DNA from: Thiomonas sp.
Lineage (GTDB): Bacteria > Pseudomonadota > Gammaproteobacteria > Burkholderiales > Burkholderiaceae
Length of the DNA stretch: 8,537 nt
Assembly: GCA_027443745.1 (NCBI GenBank)
Contig: DAIAZB010000398.1
Span: 1-8,537, forward strand
Reading direction: 5' to 3'
Shown here: positions 1 to 6,757 of the stretch, one piece after another
Position numbering within the stretch: the first letter of the stretch is position 1
Layout: the number at the start of each line of letters is the position of its first letter
The notes under the pieces: generated by a model
What the model was told of the DNA's origin: nothing
The model's input: the letters and a program-made list of their open reading frames with translations, nothing else
Database searches by the model: none
Position numbers and translations under genes: made by a program

Positions 1-2928
1 GGCCGCCCCTACCAAGGCCTTGCGGGCGACACCCTCGCTTCGGCCCTTCTCGCAAATGGCGTGTCGTTGGTCGCGCGAAGCTGGAAATACCACCGTCCGC
101 GGGGCATCCTGTCTGCTGGCGTCGAAGAGCCAAATGCGTTGGTCCAACTGTTCGACGGCCCACGCTCAGTGCCCAATGCGCGAATGACCGAGGTTACGTT
201 GGTTGAAGGCCTCAGCGCGCGCGCGGTCCACGCCACCCCCAGCATCGAGTTCGACGCCAAAGCCATCAACGGCTGGCTCTCACGCCTGATTCCGGCTGGC
301 TTCTACTACAAAACGTTCATGGCCTCGCAGAGTGCATGGCACTTCTTTGAAAAGCATATCCGCGACTCGAGCGGACTTGGTTCCTCGCCCACCCAGCGTG
401 ACCCCGATTTCTACGACAAGCGATTCGCCCATTGCGACGTACTCGTCGTCGGTGCAGGAATCGCGGGCCTGACTGCCGCACTCGTCGCGGGGCGCTCGGG
501 CGCACGCGTCATCCTGTGCGACGAGCAGTCGGAACCGGGCGGCTGGCTGCTTTCCAGTGACGAGTTGATTGACGCGATGCCGCCCGCGCAATGGGTGGCA
601 CGCGTACGTGCCGAACTTGAAACGATGCCGGAAGTGAGACTTCTGGCCCGCACCACGGCCTTCGGCTATCACGATCATGACCTTGTGACGCTGCTCGAGC
701 GCCGCACGGACCATATGCCTCCTGACCAGGCCCCCGCGTTCCGCGAGCGGCTATGGCGAGTCCGCGCAAAGCGTGTCGTGCTGGCTACGGGCGCGCACGA
801 ACGACCCCTCGTCTTCGCCAACAATGATCTCCCGGGCGTGATGTTAGCGGGCGCCGTGTCCACCTATGTACGCCGCTACGCCGTGCTGCCTGGTCGCAAC
901 GCCGTCGTATTTACGAACAACGACGCAGGTTACGACGCCGCAATGGCTCTCAAACAAGCGGGCGCGACCGTCCGGGTTGTTGACGCGCGCACCGCGCCCT
1001 CCGGCACCTTGAGTCAGCGTGCCAGGAGCACGGGCATCGACATTCTCAGTGGTCATGTCCTCACGGAAGCACACGGCGGCAAGCGCGTCACCCACGTTAG
1101 CGTCCAAGCCCTTGACACGCACGACAAGTTGGCAGGTGCGCCGCGCGCACTGGGGTGCGATCTCATTGCAATGTCCGGTGGATTCAGCCCCGTAATCCAT
1201 TTGAATTGCCAGGCCGGCAGCAAGGCTGTCTGGGACGATGCCCGAGGAGCGTTCGTGCCCGGGGCATCCGCCCAAGCAGAGCACTCTGCGGGAGCCTGCC
1301 AAGGGGCACTTTCACTGCATGAGTGCACCCAAGACGGACGGTCTGCAGGTATCGCAGCGATCCAGGCGCTTGGTCTTCATCCCTCGGGGATCGATGCCAC
1401 TGACGTGGCGCCATGCAACCCTGGCGAAGTGCGCAAGTTGTGGCTAGTACCCCATGCGCGCGGGGTCAGTCGCGCACCCAAACAGTTTGTCGATCTCCAA
1501 AACGATGTTGCCGCTTCCGACATCCATCTCGCAATCCGCGAGGGCTTTGAATCGATTGAACACATCAAGCGCTACACCGCGATGGGATTCGGGACCGACC
1601 AGGGCAAGACTGGCAATATCAATGGCATGGGCATTGCTGCACAAGTGCTGGGCAAGGCGATTCCACAGGTCGGCACAACGACATTCCGCCCGAACTACAC
1701 GCCCGTAACGTTTGGCGCGGTGGCAGGTCTGGAACTTGGCGAGGCGTTTGATCCTATTCGCACCACTGCCATGCACGAGTGGCACGTGAGGCACGGCGCT
1801 CTCTTCGAAGACGTCGGCCAATGGAAGCGCCCCTGGTTCTACCCAAAAGCAGGGGAAGACCTTCATGCTGCCGTAAAGCGCGAAGTCCTTGCTGTGCGCA
1901 ATGGCGTCGGCACGCTCGACGGTTCGACGCTTGGCAAGATCGACATTCAGGGTCCCGATGCTGCAACCCTTCTGAATTGGGTGTACAGCAACGCTTGGTC
2001 GAAGCTCGAAGTGGGCAAGTGCCGCTATGGCCTCATGCTGGACGAAAACGGCATGGTCTTCGACGACGGGGTCACCGTGCGCTTAGGCGAAAACCACTAC
2101 TTAATGCACACGACCACAGGCGGCGCGGCGCGCGTCTTGGCCTGGATGGAACGCTGGTTGCAGACGGAATGGCCGCACCTGAAAGTCTATCTCACGAGTG
2201 TCACTGATCACTGGGCGACGTCGATCGTCGCAGGGCCCAGGAGCCGCGAGGTCCTGAGGAAAATCTGTGGGGACGTCGACTTCGACGACGGCGCCTTCCC
2301 CTTCATGTCCTACCGCGAGGGCACGGTTGCCAAGGCCAAAGCTCGGATCATGCGCATCAGCTTTTCGGGGGAGCGATGCTATGAAGTGAACGTCCCGGCT
2401 GGCGATGGCCTGCGTGTCTGGGAGGCGATCCACGCCGCTGGCGCCGAGTTCGGAATTACACCCTACGGCACCGAGACCATGCATGTGCTGCGCGCCGAGA
2501 AGGGCTACATCATTGTCGGTCAAGACACCGATGGCTCGGTAAGCCCGTTTGATCTCGGCATGGGTGGCTTGGTGACTAAAAGCAAAGATTGCCTCGGCAA
2601 ACGCTCGCTGGCGCGAGCTGACACGGCGCGCCCCGGTCGCAAGCAACTCGTTGGGCTGTTGCCCGACGATCCACACTTCGTGCTACCCGAAGGTGCTCAA
2701 GTACTCAACGAGCCTCCAGTCAAAATCCCTGCACCAATGTCAGGCCACGTCACGTCCAGCTACCACAGCCCTACCCTGGATCGCTCGATCGCACTGGCTC
2801 TCGTCAAAGGAGGCGCCGGCCGGATTGGCGAGCGCGTGTACGTCTCACTGCGCGACGGCCGGACCACCACCGCGACCATCGCCCAAGCTGTCTTCTTCGA
2901 CCCCAAATCGGAGCGTCAAAATGCTTAA
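1..2928 (+). CDS. soxA: Sarcosine oxidase alpha subunit, 5'-truncated by window edge
   Basis: This is the large subunit of heterotetrameric sarcosine oxidase, a cytoplasmic flavoenzyme that oxidises sarcosine to glycine and delivers the methyl carbon to tetrahydrofolate. The frame is open from base 1, and its first residues (GRPYQGLAGDTLASALLANG) are the conserved N-terminal region of the family. The GTG at 61 is therefore internal, and the true start lies upstream. About 975 residues are visible; the family is near 1000, so roughly 25-30 are missing. Domain order in visible residues: Fer2-like N-terminal region with KYHRPRG (about 1-100); dinucleotide-binding fold with VVGAGIAG at 149-156; second nucleotide-binding segment beginning near VVLATGAHERP (about 258-330); GCV_T (aminomethyltransferase-like, folate-binding) domain from about residue 560; GCV_T C-terminal barrel at the end. 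The stop overlaps the soxG start. soxB and soxD are expected upstream. The family assignment is secure. Confidence 0.96.
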   Translation, partial: GRPYQGLAGDTLASALLANGVSLVARSWKYHRPRGILSAGVEEPNALVQLFDGPRSVPNARMTEVTLVEGLSARAVHATPSIEFDAKAINGWLSRLIPAGFYYKTFMASQSAWHFFEKHIRDSSGLGSSPTQRDPDFYDKRFAHCDVLVVGAGIAGLTAALVAGRSGARVILCDEQSEPGGWLLSSDELIDAMPPAQWVARVRAELETMPEVRLLARTTAFGYHDHDLVTLLERRTDHMPPDQAPAFRERLWRVRAKRVVLATGAHERPLVFANNDLPGVMLAGAVSTYVRRYAVLPGRNAVVFTNNDAGYDAAMALKQAGATVRVVDARTAPSGTLSQRARSTGIDILSGHVLTEAHGGKRVTHVSVQALDTHDKLAGAPRALGCDLIAMSGGFSPVIHLNCQAGSKAVWDDARGAFVPGASAQAEHSAGACQGALSLHECTQDGRSAGIAAIQALGLHPSGIDATDVAPCNPGEVRKLWLVPHARGVSRAPKQFVDLQNDVAASDIHLAIREGFESIEHIKRYTAMGFGTDQGKTGNINGMGIAAQVLGKAIPQVGTTTFRPNYTPVTFGAVAGLELGEAFDPIRTTAMHEWHVRHGALFEDVGQWKRPWFYPKAGEDLHAAVKREVLAVRNGVGTLDGSTLGKIDIQGPDAATLLNWVYSNAWSKLEVGKCRYGLMLDENGMVFDDGVTVRLGENHYLMHTTTGGAARVLAWMERWLQTEWPHLKVYLTSVTDHWATSIVAGPRSREVLRKICGDVDFDDGAFPFMSYREGTVAKAKARIMRISFSGERCYEVNVPAGDGLRVWEAIHAAGAEFGITPYGTETMHVLRAEKGYIIVGQDTDGSVSPFDLGMGGLVTKSKDCLGKRSLARADTARPGRKQLVGLLPDDPHFVLPEGAQVLNEPPVKIPAPMSGHVTSSYHSPTLDRSIALALVKGGAGRIGERVYVSLRDGRTTTATIAQAVFFDPKSERQNA

Positions 2929-3529
2929 GCCAGGACAACGCATGGCAACGACTGGCATCCGTGACCCAGCCAATTTCAGAGCTCCTTCCGAGCAAGCCCT
3001 TATGGCTGGCTGGCGCAGCGGCCTATCAATCATCAATCTGCGCGGGAATCCGGAAGACGCTGCCTTTCGAGCTGCGGTTGCAGGCGTACTCGACCTCGAG
3101 CCCCCGATTCAGCCCTGCTCGAGCGTCTCGGACTCGATGCGGCGTCTCGTTTGGGCGGGGCCTGATGAGTGGTTTGTCATCGGCCCAAGAGATCCAAATG
3201 TCTCCACAGAGTCGCAATTGCGCACAGCACTTCAGGGGATACATCATGCAGTGACTGACGTCAGCGGTGGTTATATGGTCCTGCGCATGCAGGGCGCCGC
3301 TGCCCGCGAAGTTTTGGCGCAAGGTTGCCCTTTGGACTTTCACCCGCGTACCTTTCGCCCGGGTTGCAGCGCCGGCTCCCTCTTCTTCAAGGCGACGGTC
3401 TTGCTGTGGCAGACCGACGATACGCCAATCTACGAAGTTTTGGTCCGGCGAAGCTTCATGGGTTACGTCTGGCTGATGCTGGAGCGCGGCACGCGCGAGT
3501 GCGGTCTGATCGCGCACCACGTGCAATGA
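2921..3529 (+). CDS. soxG: Sarcosine oxidase gamma subunit
   Basis: This is the small gamma subunit of heterotetrameric sarcosine oxidase (202 aa, normal for the family), structurally related to the GCV_T/folate-binding fold. Seen in the sequence: a DVSGGYMVLRMQGAAAREVL segment (residues 113-132) followed by GCPLDFHP (135-142), both typical of SoxG, and a C-terminal stretch ending near YVWLML. The chosen start is the ATG at 2921, which overlaps the last 8 bp of soxA and has a GGAG at 2910-2913, 7 nt upstream. An in-frame ATG at 2942 with AGGA upstream is a possible alternative, since family N-termini vary. The open frame extends back to 2651 inside soxA, but that extension is out-of-frame soxA sequence and not gene. 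The gene order soxA-soxG matches known soxBDAG operons. Confidence 0.93.
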   Translation: MLKPGQRMATTGIRDPANFRAPSEQALMAGWRSGLSIINLRGNPEDAAFRAAVAGVLDLEPPIQPCSSVSDSMRRLVWAGPDEWFVIGPRDPNVSTESQLRTALQGIHHAVTDVSGGYMVLRMQGAAAREVLAQGCPLDFHPRTFRPGCSAGSLFFKATVLLWQTDDTPIYEVLVRRSFMGYVWLMLERGTRECGLIAHHVQ

Positions 3530-3984
3530 ATGCCGCATGGACGGTCCGTATTGAGCGGCTCCAGATTCATCTGCCGGTCGGCGTCTACGCCAGCGAGATG
3601 GAGCCCCAGCCCCTGTGGGTCAGCCTGGCGGCAAGCGGCGAGGCCAGCGCCTCGCCGACATCACTTGCGCAATGCTTCGACTATGCGCCACTGTGCCACT
3701 GGTTGACCCATGTATGGCCCAAGACACCCCACACACCGCTACTCGAGACGCGCATCAACGAGCTGCTTTTATTCGTATTTGGCCTCGATAGGCGTGTGCA
3801 GACGGTGTGGGTCGGCTTGTACAAGCAACGTGTAAACCCACTTGCTGTCGCAATTGGCATTGAGCGGAGTGCGACACGAGCCGAGATCGAATCGGACGTG
3901 TGCAGATGCAGTGCAGCCGGCTGCTTGCCGGCTGCGAATTTCGACACGTGGGAAGGAGATGCACATGCAACCTTCAAATGGTGA
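3526..3984 (+). CDS. FolB-like dihydroneopterin aldolase with C-terminal extension
   Basis: The protein (152 aa) belongs to the dihydroneopterin aldolase/epimerase family (FolB/FolX), cytosolic enzymes of pterin and folate synthesis that cleave 7,8-dihydroneopterin to 6-hydroxymethyl-dihydropterin and glycolaldehyde. The family pattern is clear in residues 7-115: VGVYASE (18-24), FDYAPL (51-56), LLETRI (72-77), LYKQ (98-101) and VAIGIER (108-114). E24, Y53, E74 and K100 line up with the catalytic Glu, Tyr, Glu and Lys of characterised aldolases, so it looks catalytically competent. The start ATG at 3526 forms an ATGA overlap with the soxG stop. A tail of about 35 residues beyond the normal domain end contains three cysteines (C126, C128, C133) and overlaps the purU start. 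Its place between soxG and purU suggests a role in the folate pool used by sarcosine oxidase (inference). It could be the cell's only FolB, a paralogue, or a FolX-type epimerase, so no symbol is assigned. Confidence 0.85.
   Translation: MNAAWTVRIERLQIHLPVGVYASEMEPQPLWVSLAASGEASASPTSLAQCFDYAPLCHWLTHVWPKTPHTPLLETRINELLLFVFGLDRRVQTVWVGLYKQRVNPLAVAIGIERSATRAEIESDVCRCSAAGCLPAANFDTWEGDAHATFKW
3913..3935 (+). repeat. Perfect 9-bp inverted repeat (hairpin) near folB-like/purU junction
   Basis: GCAGCCGGC (3913-3921) and GCCGGCTGC (3927-3935) are exact reverse complements around a 5-nt loop, giving a very stable G+C-rich stem. It lies within the C-terminal extension of the FolB-like gene, 15 nt before the purU ribosome-binding site. 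It is followed by GAATTTCG rather than a T-run, so it does not look like an intrinsic terminator. A role in translational coupling or mRNA stability is possible but is inference. Confidence 0.6.
3951..3958 (+). promoter_or_regulatory. Strong purU ribosome-binding site (GGAAGGAG)
   Basis: GGAAGGAG directly abuts the ATG at 3959, too close for initiation there. It sits 6 nt before the in-frame ATG at 3965. This decides the purU start in favour of 3965. The site lies inside the coding sequence of the upstream FolB-like gene. Confidence 0.7.
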
Positions 3985-4843
3985 GCTCTCCCGTTGTGTG
4001 CTGACCTTGGCCGTGGCCAGTGCACGCGGCCAAGTAGCCGCTCTCACGGACATGCTCGAGCAGTATGGAGCCTACATTGAAGAGTTTGCCGTTTTTGATG
4101 ATCCCACTGTGTCTCGCTTTTTCGTTCGCACGGTGTTTCGGATGGAAAAGGCGGGATCCAAATCACTCCTCGATTTGCGTGCCGCATACACCAAGCTGCT
4201 TGCCCGATTCGAGCAAGCTGAAGGAGCGGTGCACGAACTGAGTCAGCCCACCCGAGTGCTGATCATGGTCTCAAAGGCTGACCATTGTCTTCGCGACCTT
4301 CTGGACCAATGGCGCCGGCACGAACTGAACATGAACCTTGTCGCTGTCGTCTCCAATCATGCGGACCTGGAGTCGCTCGTCCGAGCCGAGGGCTTGCCCT
4401 TCCACCATCTGCCCATCACGGCCGACACCAAAGTGCAGCAGGAAGCAGCACTTCTGCGTTGCATCCATCAGCATGGGGCGGAGCTCGTTGTCTTGGCCCG
4501 CTATATGCAAGTTCTGTCCGAAGACATGTGCCATACGCTGGCCGGGCGCGTCATCAACATCCATCATTCGTTCCTGCCTGGATTCAAAGGCGCTCGACCT
4601 TATGAGCAGGCGCATGCTAGAGGTGTCAAGCTCATTGGAGCAACCGCGCACTTTGCAACAAGCGATCTGGATGAAGGACCCATTATTGAGCAGGCCGTCG
4701 AGCGTGTGGACCATGCTTTCAGCCCGGACCAACTGCTCAGTACAGGGCGTAGCGTCGAATGTCTTGCGCTTGGTCGGGCGCTACGTTATGTGCTGGAGAG
4801 GCGGGTTTTCATCAACGGCCTGCGCACCGTCGTCTTACGGTGA
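3965..4843 (+). CDS. purU: Formyltetrahydrofolate deformylase (10-formyl-THF hydrolase)
   Basis: PurU hydrolyses 10-formyl-THF to formate and THF in the cytosol. Here it would recycle THF loaded with the sarcosine methyl carbon. The protein is 292 aa, normal for the family. An N-terminal ACT-like domain (about residues 10-60) keeps the FDDPTVSRFFVR segment (44-55). The formyltransferase domain begins at about residue 97 with VLIMVSKADHCLRDLL. The block INIHHSFLPGFKGARPY (197-213) and DLDEGPIIEQ (234-243) supply N198, H200 and D236, matching the Asn-His-Asp catalytic set of glycinamide ribonucleotide transformylase-like enzymes. Oddity: the start of the ACT domain, usually C-P-D-R-x-G-I-V, reads VASARGQV (residues 17-24). 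The start at 3965 is chosen by ribosome-binding-site spacing; the open frame extends back to 3842, but that part is shadow of the FolB-like gene. It is the last gene of the sox operon. Confidence 0.94.
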   Translation: MQPSNGELSRCVLTLAVASARGQVAALTDMLEQYGAYIEEFAVFDDPTVSRFFVRTVFRMEKAGSKSLLDLRAAYTKLLARFEQAEGAVHELSQPTRVLIMVSKADHCLRDLLDQWRRHELNMNLVAVVSNHADLESLVRAEGLPFHHLPITADTKVQQEAALLRCIHQHGAELVVLARYMQVLSEDMCHTLAGRVINIHHSFLPGFKGARPYEQAHARGVKLIGATAHFATSDLDEGPIIEQAVERVDHAFSPDQLLSTGRSVECLALGRALRYVLERRVFINGLRTVVLR

Positions 4844-5143
4844 ACTGACTCTAGGGCGCTGCGGCACGGCTGACAGGTCGGGAATTTGGCATTGTTATTC
4901 GCATGCATACGCGCTCCCGTAGCGACGAGCGTTTCCTAATTGCGGCCTCAAATGACGAGGTGTTAGCGCTCCACACGACGGTGGTCGGCAGGCGCCCGCG
5001 TGTTGTCATTGCGTGTTTGCAATCTTCGGCGTAGCTTCGGTTGAGCTAAGCGTTGGGCAAGTGCCCGTGTCCTAAGTCGAGCTGGCGAAGGGGCTGGGTC
5101 ACCGCTGGGCTGGCTGCATCGGTTCAGACAGGTCACTCATACG

Positions 5144-5155
5144 ATCGCGCGCGAT
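5144..5155. repeat. 12-bp perfect palindrome
   Basis: ATCGCGCGCGAT is its own reverse complement and lies in the noncoding region about 450 bp before the regulator's likely start. It could be a binding site for a dimeric protein. A chance occurrence in a G+C-rich genome is also plausible. Confidence 0.4.
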
Positions 5156-5339
5156 TGCGCTTCACGCTCGGCGAACTGAGCCGAACCATTTGCTGCGGGG
5201 TAAGCCATGAACCAGCGCACAAGGCGAACCTACAGTTTTTTGTGCTGTCTTCTTTCTGTCAGCACGCATAAATCATGCGGTCAAGGCGATGAATTAAGGA
5301 TATGACCTCATGAAGTGGAGCAAAATAAATAGAGTATGC

Positions 5340-5368
5340 ATGCAAGTCACTTCCCCACGGGCTTGCAT
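5340..5368. repeat. 7-bp inverted repeat upstream of regulator gene
   Basis: ATGCAAG (5340-5346) and CTTGCAT (5362-5368) are exact reverse complements separated by 15 nt. As RNA the stem could extend by one G-U and one C-G pair around an 11-nt loop. The half-site spacing is compatible with a dimeric activator's operator or a leader hairpin about 230 bp before the likely regulator start. Function is inferred from position only; repeats of this size can arise by chance in 750 bp. Confidence 0.4.
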
Positions 5369-5596
5369 AACGATCCACTCCTTGTCCTGGCCGGACTTGA
5401 GGACCAACCACCACAGCAAAGAAGCGCGACAAACCCTACGCCGTTTGCTCCGTTCATCATGGACTTCCGGCGCCAGCCCAGTAGCACAGCGCAAACTCAA
5501 GCAAAACGATCAGCCACGAATTTGTTCCTAGCCCCGTATCGAAGAGCGCCGCGTGACGGGCGCGCGATCGATCCGAATACTTCGAGTTCGCACAGC

Positions 5597-6571
5597 ATGG
5601 GTAACGCGCAACGATTCGGCTTTCTGCTGATTCCTAATTTCTCGCTGATCGCACTCAGCTCTGCTGCCGACCCCTTGCGTTTGGCCAACATGGCGCTTGG
5701 TCGACGAGCGTTCGATTGCATCACCGTGGCCCAGCGTGGCGAGCCCGTTGCGTCCAGCGGAGGCTTTCGAGTGCTGCCTGACCAGGCACTCGGGGAGAGC
5801 AGTCATTTTGACGCAGTGTTCGTCATTGGCCCCAACCCTTTGCCCAAATATGGCTATGGCGAAACGACGCGCTGGCTGCGCCTGCTCGCGGCTCAAGGCG
5901 TCACGCTGGGAGGCATTGACACCGGTAGCTACTACCTCGCGAAGGCCGGCTTGCTGGACGGCTATCGATGCACCATTCACTGGGAGGACCGCGAAACGCT
6001 CGTCAAGGAGTTTCCAAAACTTGTCGTGTCTAACCGGTTGTTTGAGATTGACCGGGACCGTTACACATGCTCTGGAGGCGTCAGCCCCCTTGATCTCATG
6101 ACTTTTGTACTGCGACAACATCCCGGCAGCCGTGAGTTGGCCCAACAGGTGTCCGACCTGCTCGTATCACACCAGCGCAGCCCCGACGAAAACCAGTCGC
6201 TGCCGATGCGTTATCGCTACGGCAATATGCCGAAGGTTTTGCTCGACGCGCTCGAAGTCATGGAGAGCAACGTCGAGGATCCACTGAGCCCAGCCGAGAT
6301 CGCGGGCTATCTCACCATATCGCGACGCCAACTCGAACGCTTATTCGAGCAGTACGTGCAGGTTTCGCCAGCTCGCAAGTACCTCGAGATCCGGCTGGCG
6401 CAAGCGCGGCGTTCGGTATTACGCACAGACCGTCGCATTGACGAAATCGGAATCGCATGCGGCTTTGCAGCGCCGGCTCATTTCATCGCGCGCTACCGCG
6501 AAGTCTACGGCAACACCCCTATGGCAGAACGACTTGCCCTCGTACGTGCCGAGCATGTAACCGGAAAATGA
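5597..6571 (+). CDS. GATase1-like/AraC-family regulator (GbdR/SouR/CdhR type)
   Basis: This is a DNA-binding transcriptional regulator, 324 aa from the chosen start. Residues 7-190 form a DJ-1/PfpI (GATase1-like) sensor domain: FGFLLIPNFSLIALSSAADP (7-26), GGIDTGSYYLAKAGLLDG (105-122), a conserved HW at 128-129 and the CSGGVSPLDLM segment (158-168). At the usual nucleophile elbow the sequence is D-T-G with no cysteine, as expected for a ligand sensor rather than an enzyme. The C-terminal AraC domain has two helix-turn-helix units, about 233-250 (AEIAGYLTISRRQLERLF) and 281-308 (ending YREVYGNTP). Characterised relatives in Pseudomonas respond to glycine betaine/dimethylglycine (GbdR), sarcosine (SouR) or carnitine (CdhR). 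Lying between the sox operon and creatinase, this one probably activates one or both. The ATG at 5597 is chosen because homology begins right after it. It has no good ribosome-binding site, and in-frame ATGs exist at 5459 and 5336. Confidence 0.88.
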   Translation: MGNAQRFGFLLIPNFSLIALSSAADPLRLANMALGRRAFDCITVAQRGEPVASSGGFRVLPDQALGESSHFDAVFVIGPNPLPKYGYGETTRWLRLLAAQGVTLGGIDTGSYYLAKAGLLDGYRCTIHWEDRETLVKEFPKLVVSNRLFEIDRDRYTCSGGVSPLDLMTFVLRQHPGSRELAQQVSDLLVSHQRSPDENQSLPMRYRYGNMPKVLLDALEVMESNVEDPLSPAEIAGYLTISRRQLERLFEQYVQVSPARKYLEIRLAQARRSVLRTDRRIDEIGIACGFAAPAHFIARYREVYGNTPMAERLALVRAEHVTGK

Positions 6572-6608
6572 TCCAGCCACGATTTGTCACACCGGCTCGT
6601 CGCACACC

Positions 6609-6628
6609 AGGGGATAACCCTATTTTTT
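6609..6628 (+). terminator. Weak intrinsic terminator candidate after regulator
   Basis: AGGG (6609-6612) can pair with CCCT (6618-6621) around a GATAA loop, followed after one A by six T (6623-6628). It lies about 40 bp past the regulator stop, the expected place. The stem has only 4 bp, so efficiency would be low; the T-run is the better part of the evidence. Confidence 0.35.
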
Positions 6629-6666
6629 GAACCCGATGATGGGCAGCTCTCGCCCGTCTTGCGCAA

Positions 6667-6682
6667 ACAGGCTATTCCCTGT
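6667..6682. promoter_or_regulatory. Dyad in creatinase upstream region, possible operator
   Basis: ACAGG (6667-6671) and CCTGT (6678-6682) form a perfect inverted repeat with a 6-nt spacer, about 75 bp before the creatinase start. The position would suit an activator or repressor site. Arms of 5 bp are common by chance, and no clear -35/-10 or sigma-54 promoter could be assigned in 6572-6757. Confidence 0.3.
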
Positions 6683-6757
6683 CGCGAATGAGATCTCGCA
6701 GAGCCGGAGGCTGTCTACAGTTGGTTCCATTCATCAACCCCCAATGGAGCCACTGAA

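Larger units (their letters stand above)
4844..5596. other. Long intergenic region, no convincing gene
   Basis: About 750 bp separate purU from the likely start of the regulator. Small open frames here resemble no family known to me and lack convincing starts. A weak stem, CGCTC (4912-4916) with GAGCG (4927-4931) followed by TTTCC, might end the sox transcript but is a poor terminator. Other short dyads: ATTGC/GCAAT at 5008-5023, TAGCT/AGCTA at 5032-5048, TCGGC/GCCGA at 5168-5184 and GTGCTG/CAGCAC at 5242-5265. Some short repeats are expected by chance. The stretch probably contains the regulator's promoter and leader, but I could not identify a confident -35/-10 pair. Confidence 0.6.

Noticed and set aside
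844..1302. 152-codon open frame on the minus strand
   Set aside because: It is fully antisense to the nucleotide-binding part of soxA, with no recognisable domain or supporting ribosome-binding site.
2101..2676. 191-codon open frame on the minus strand
   Set aside because: It lies wholly inside the conserved GCV_T region of soxA. Long antisense frames are expected in G+C-rich genes, and the protein resembles no family I recognise.
4271..4732. 153-codon open frame on the minus strand
   Set aside because: It is antisense to the catalytic domain of purU, whose protein-level conservation explains the sequence.
5055..5066. GGGCAAGTGCCC, stem with tetraloop
   Set aside because: Only a 4-bp stem with a small loop and no following T-run; too weak to call a terminator or operator.
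4872..5134. GACAGGTC occurring twice (4872-4879 and 5127-5134)
   Set aside because: An 8-mer found twice in a 750-bp region is weak evidence, and no third copy was found near the other promoters.
5053..5271. Possible 72-aa gene in the intergenic region
   Set aside because: It starts at TTG without a ribosome-binding site. The product is mixed in composition, resembles nothing known to me and spans two of the dyads.
5294..5500. 68-codon minus-strand frame upstream of the regulator
   Set aside because: It has no ribosome-binding site support or recognisable motif, and it overlaps the likely regulator leader.
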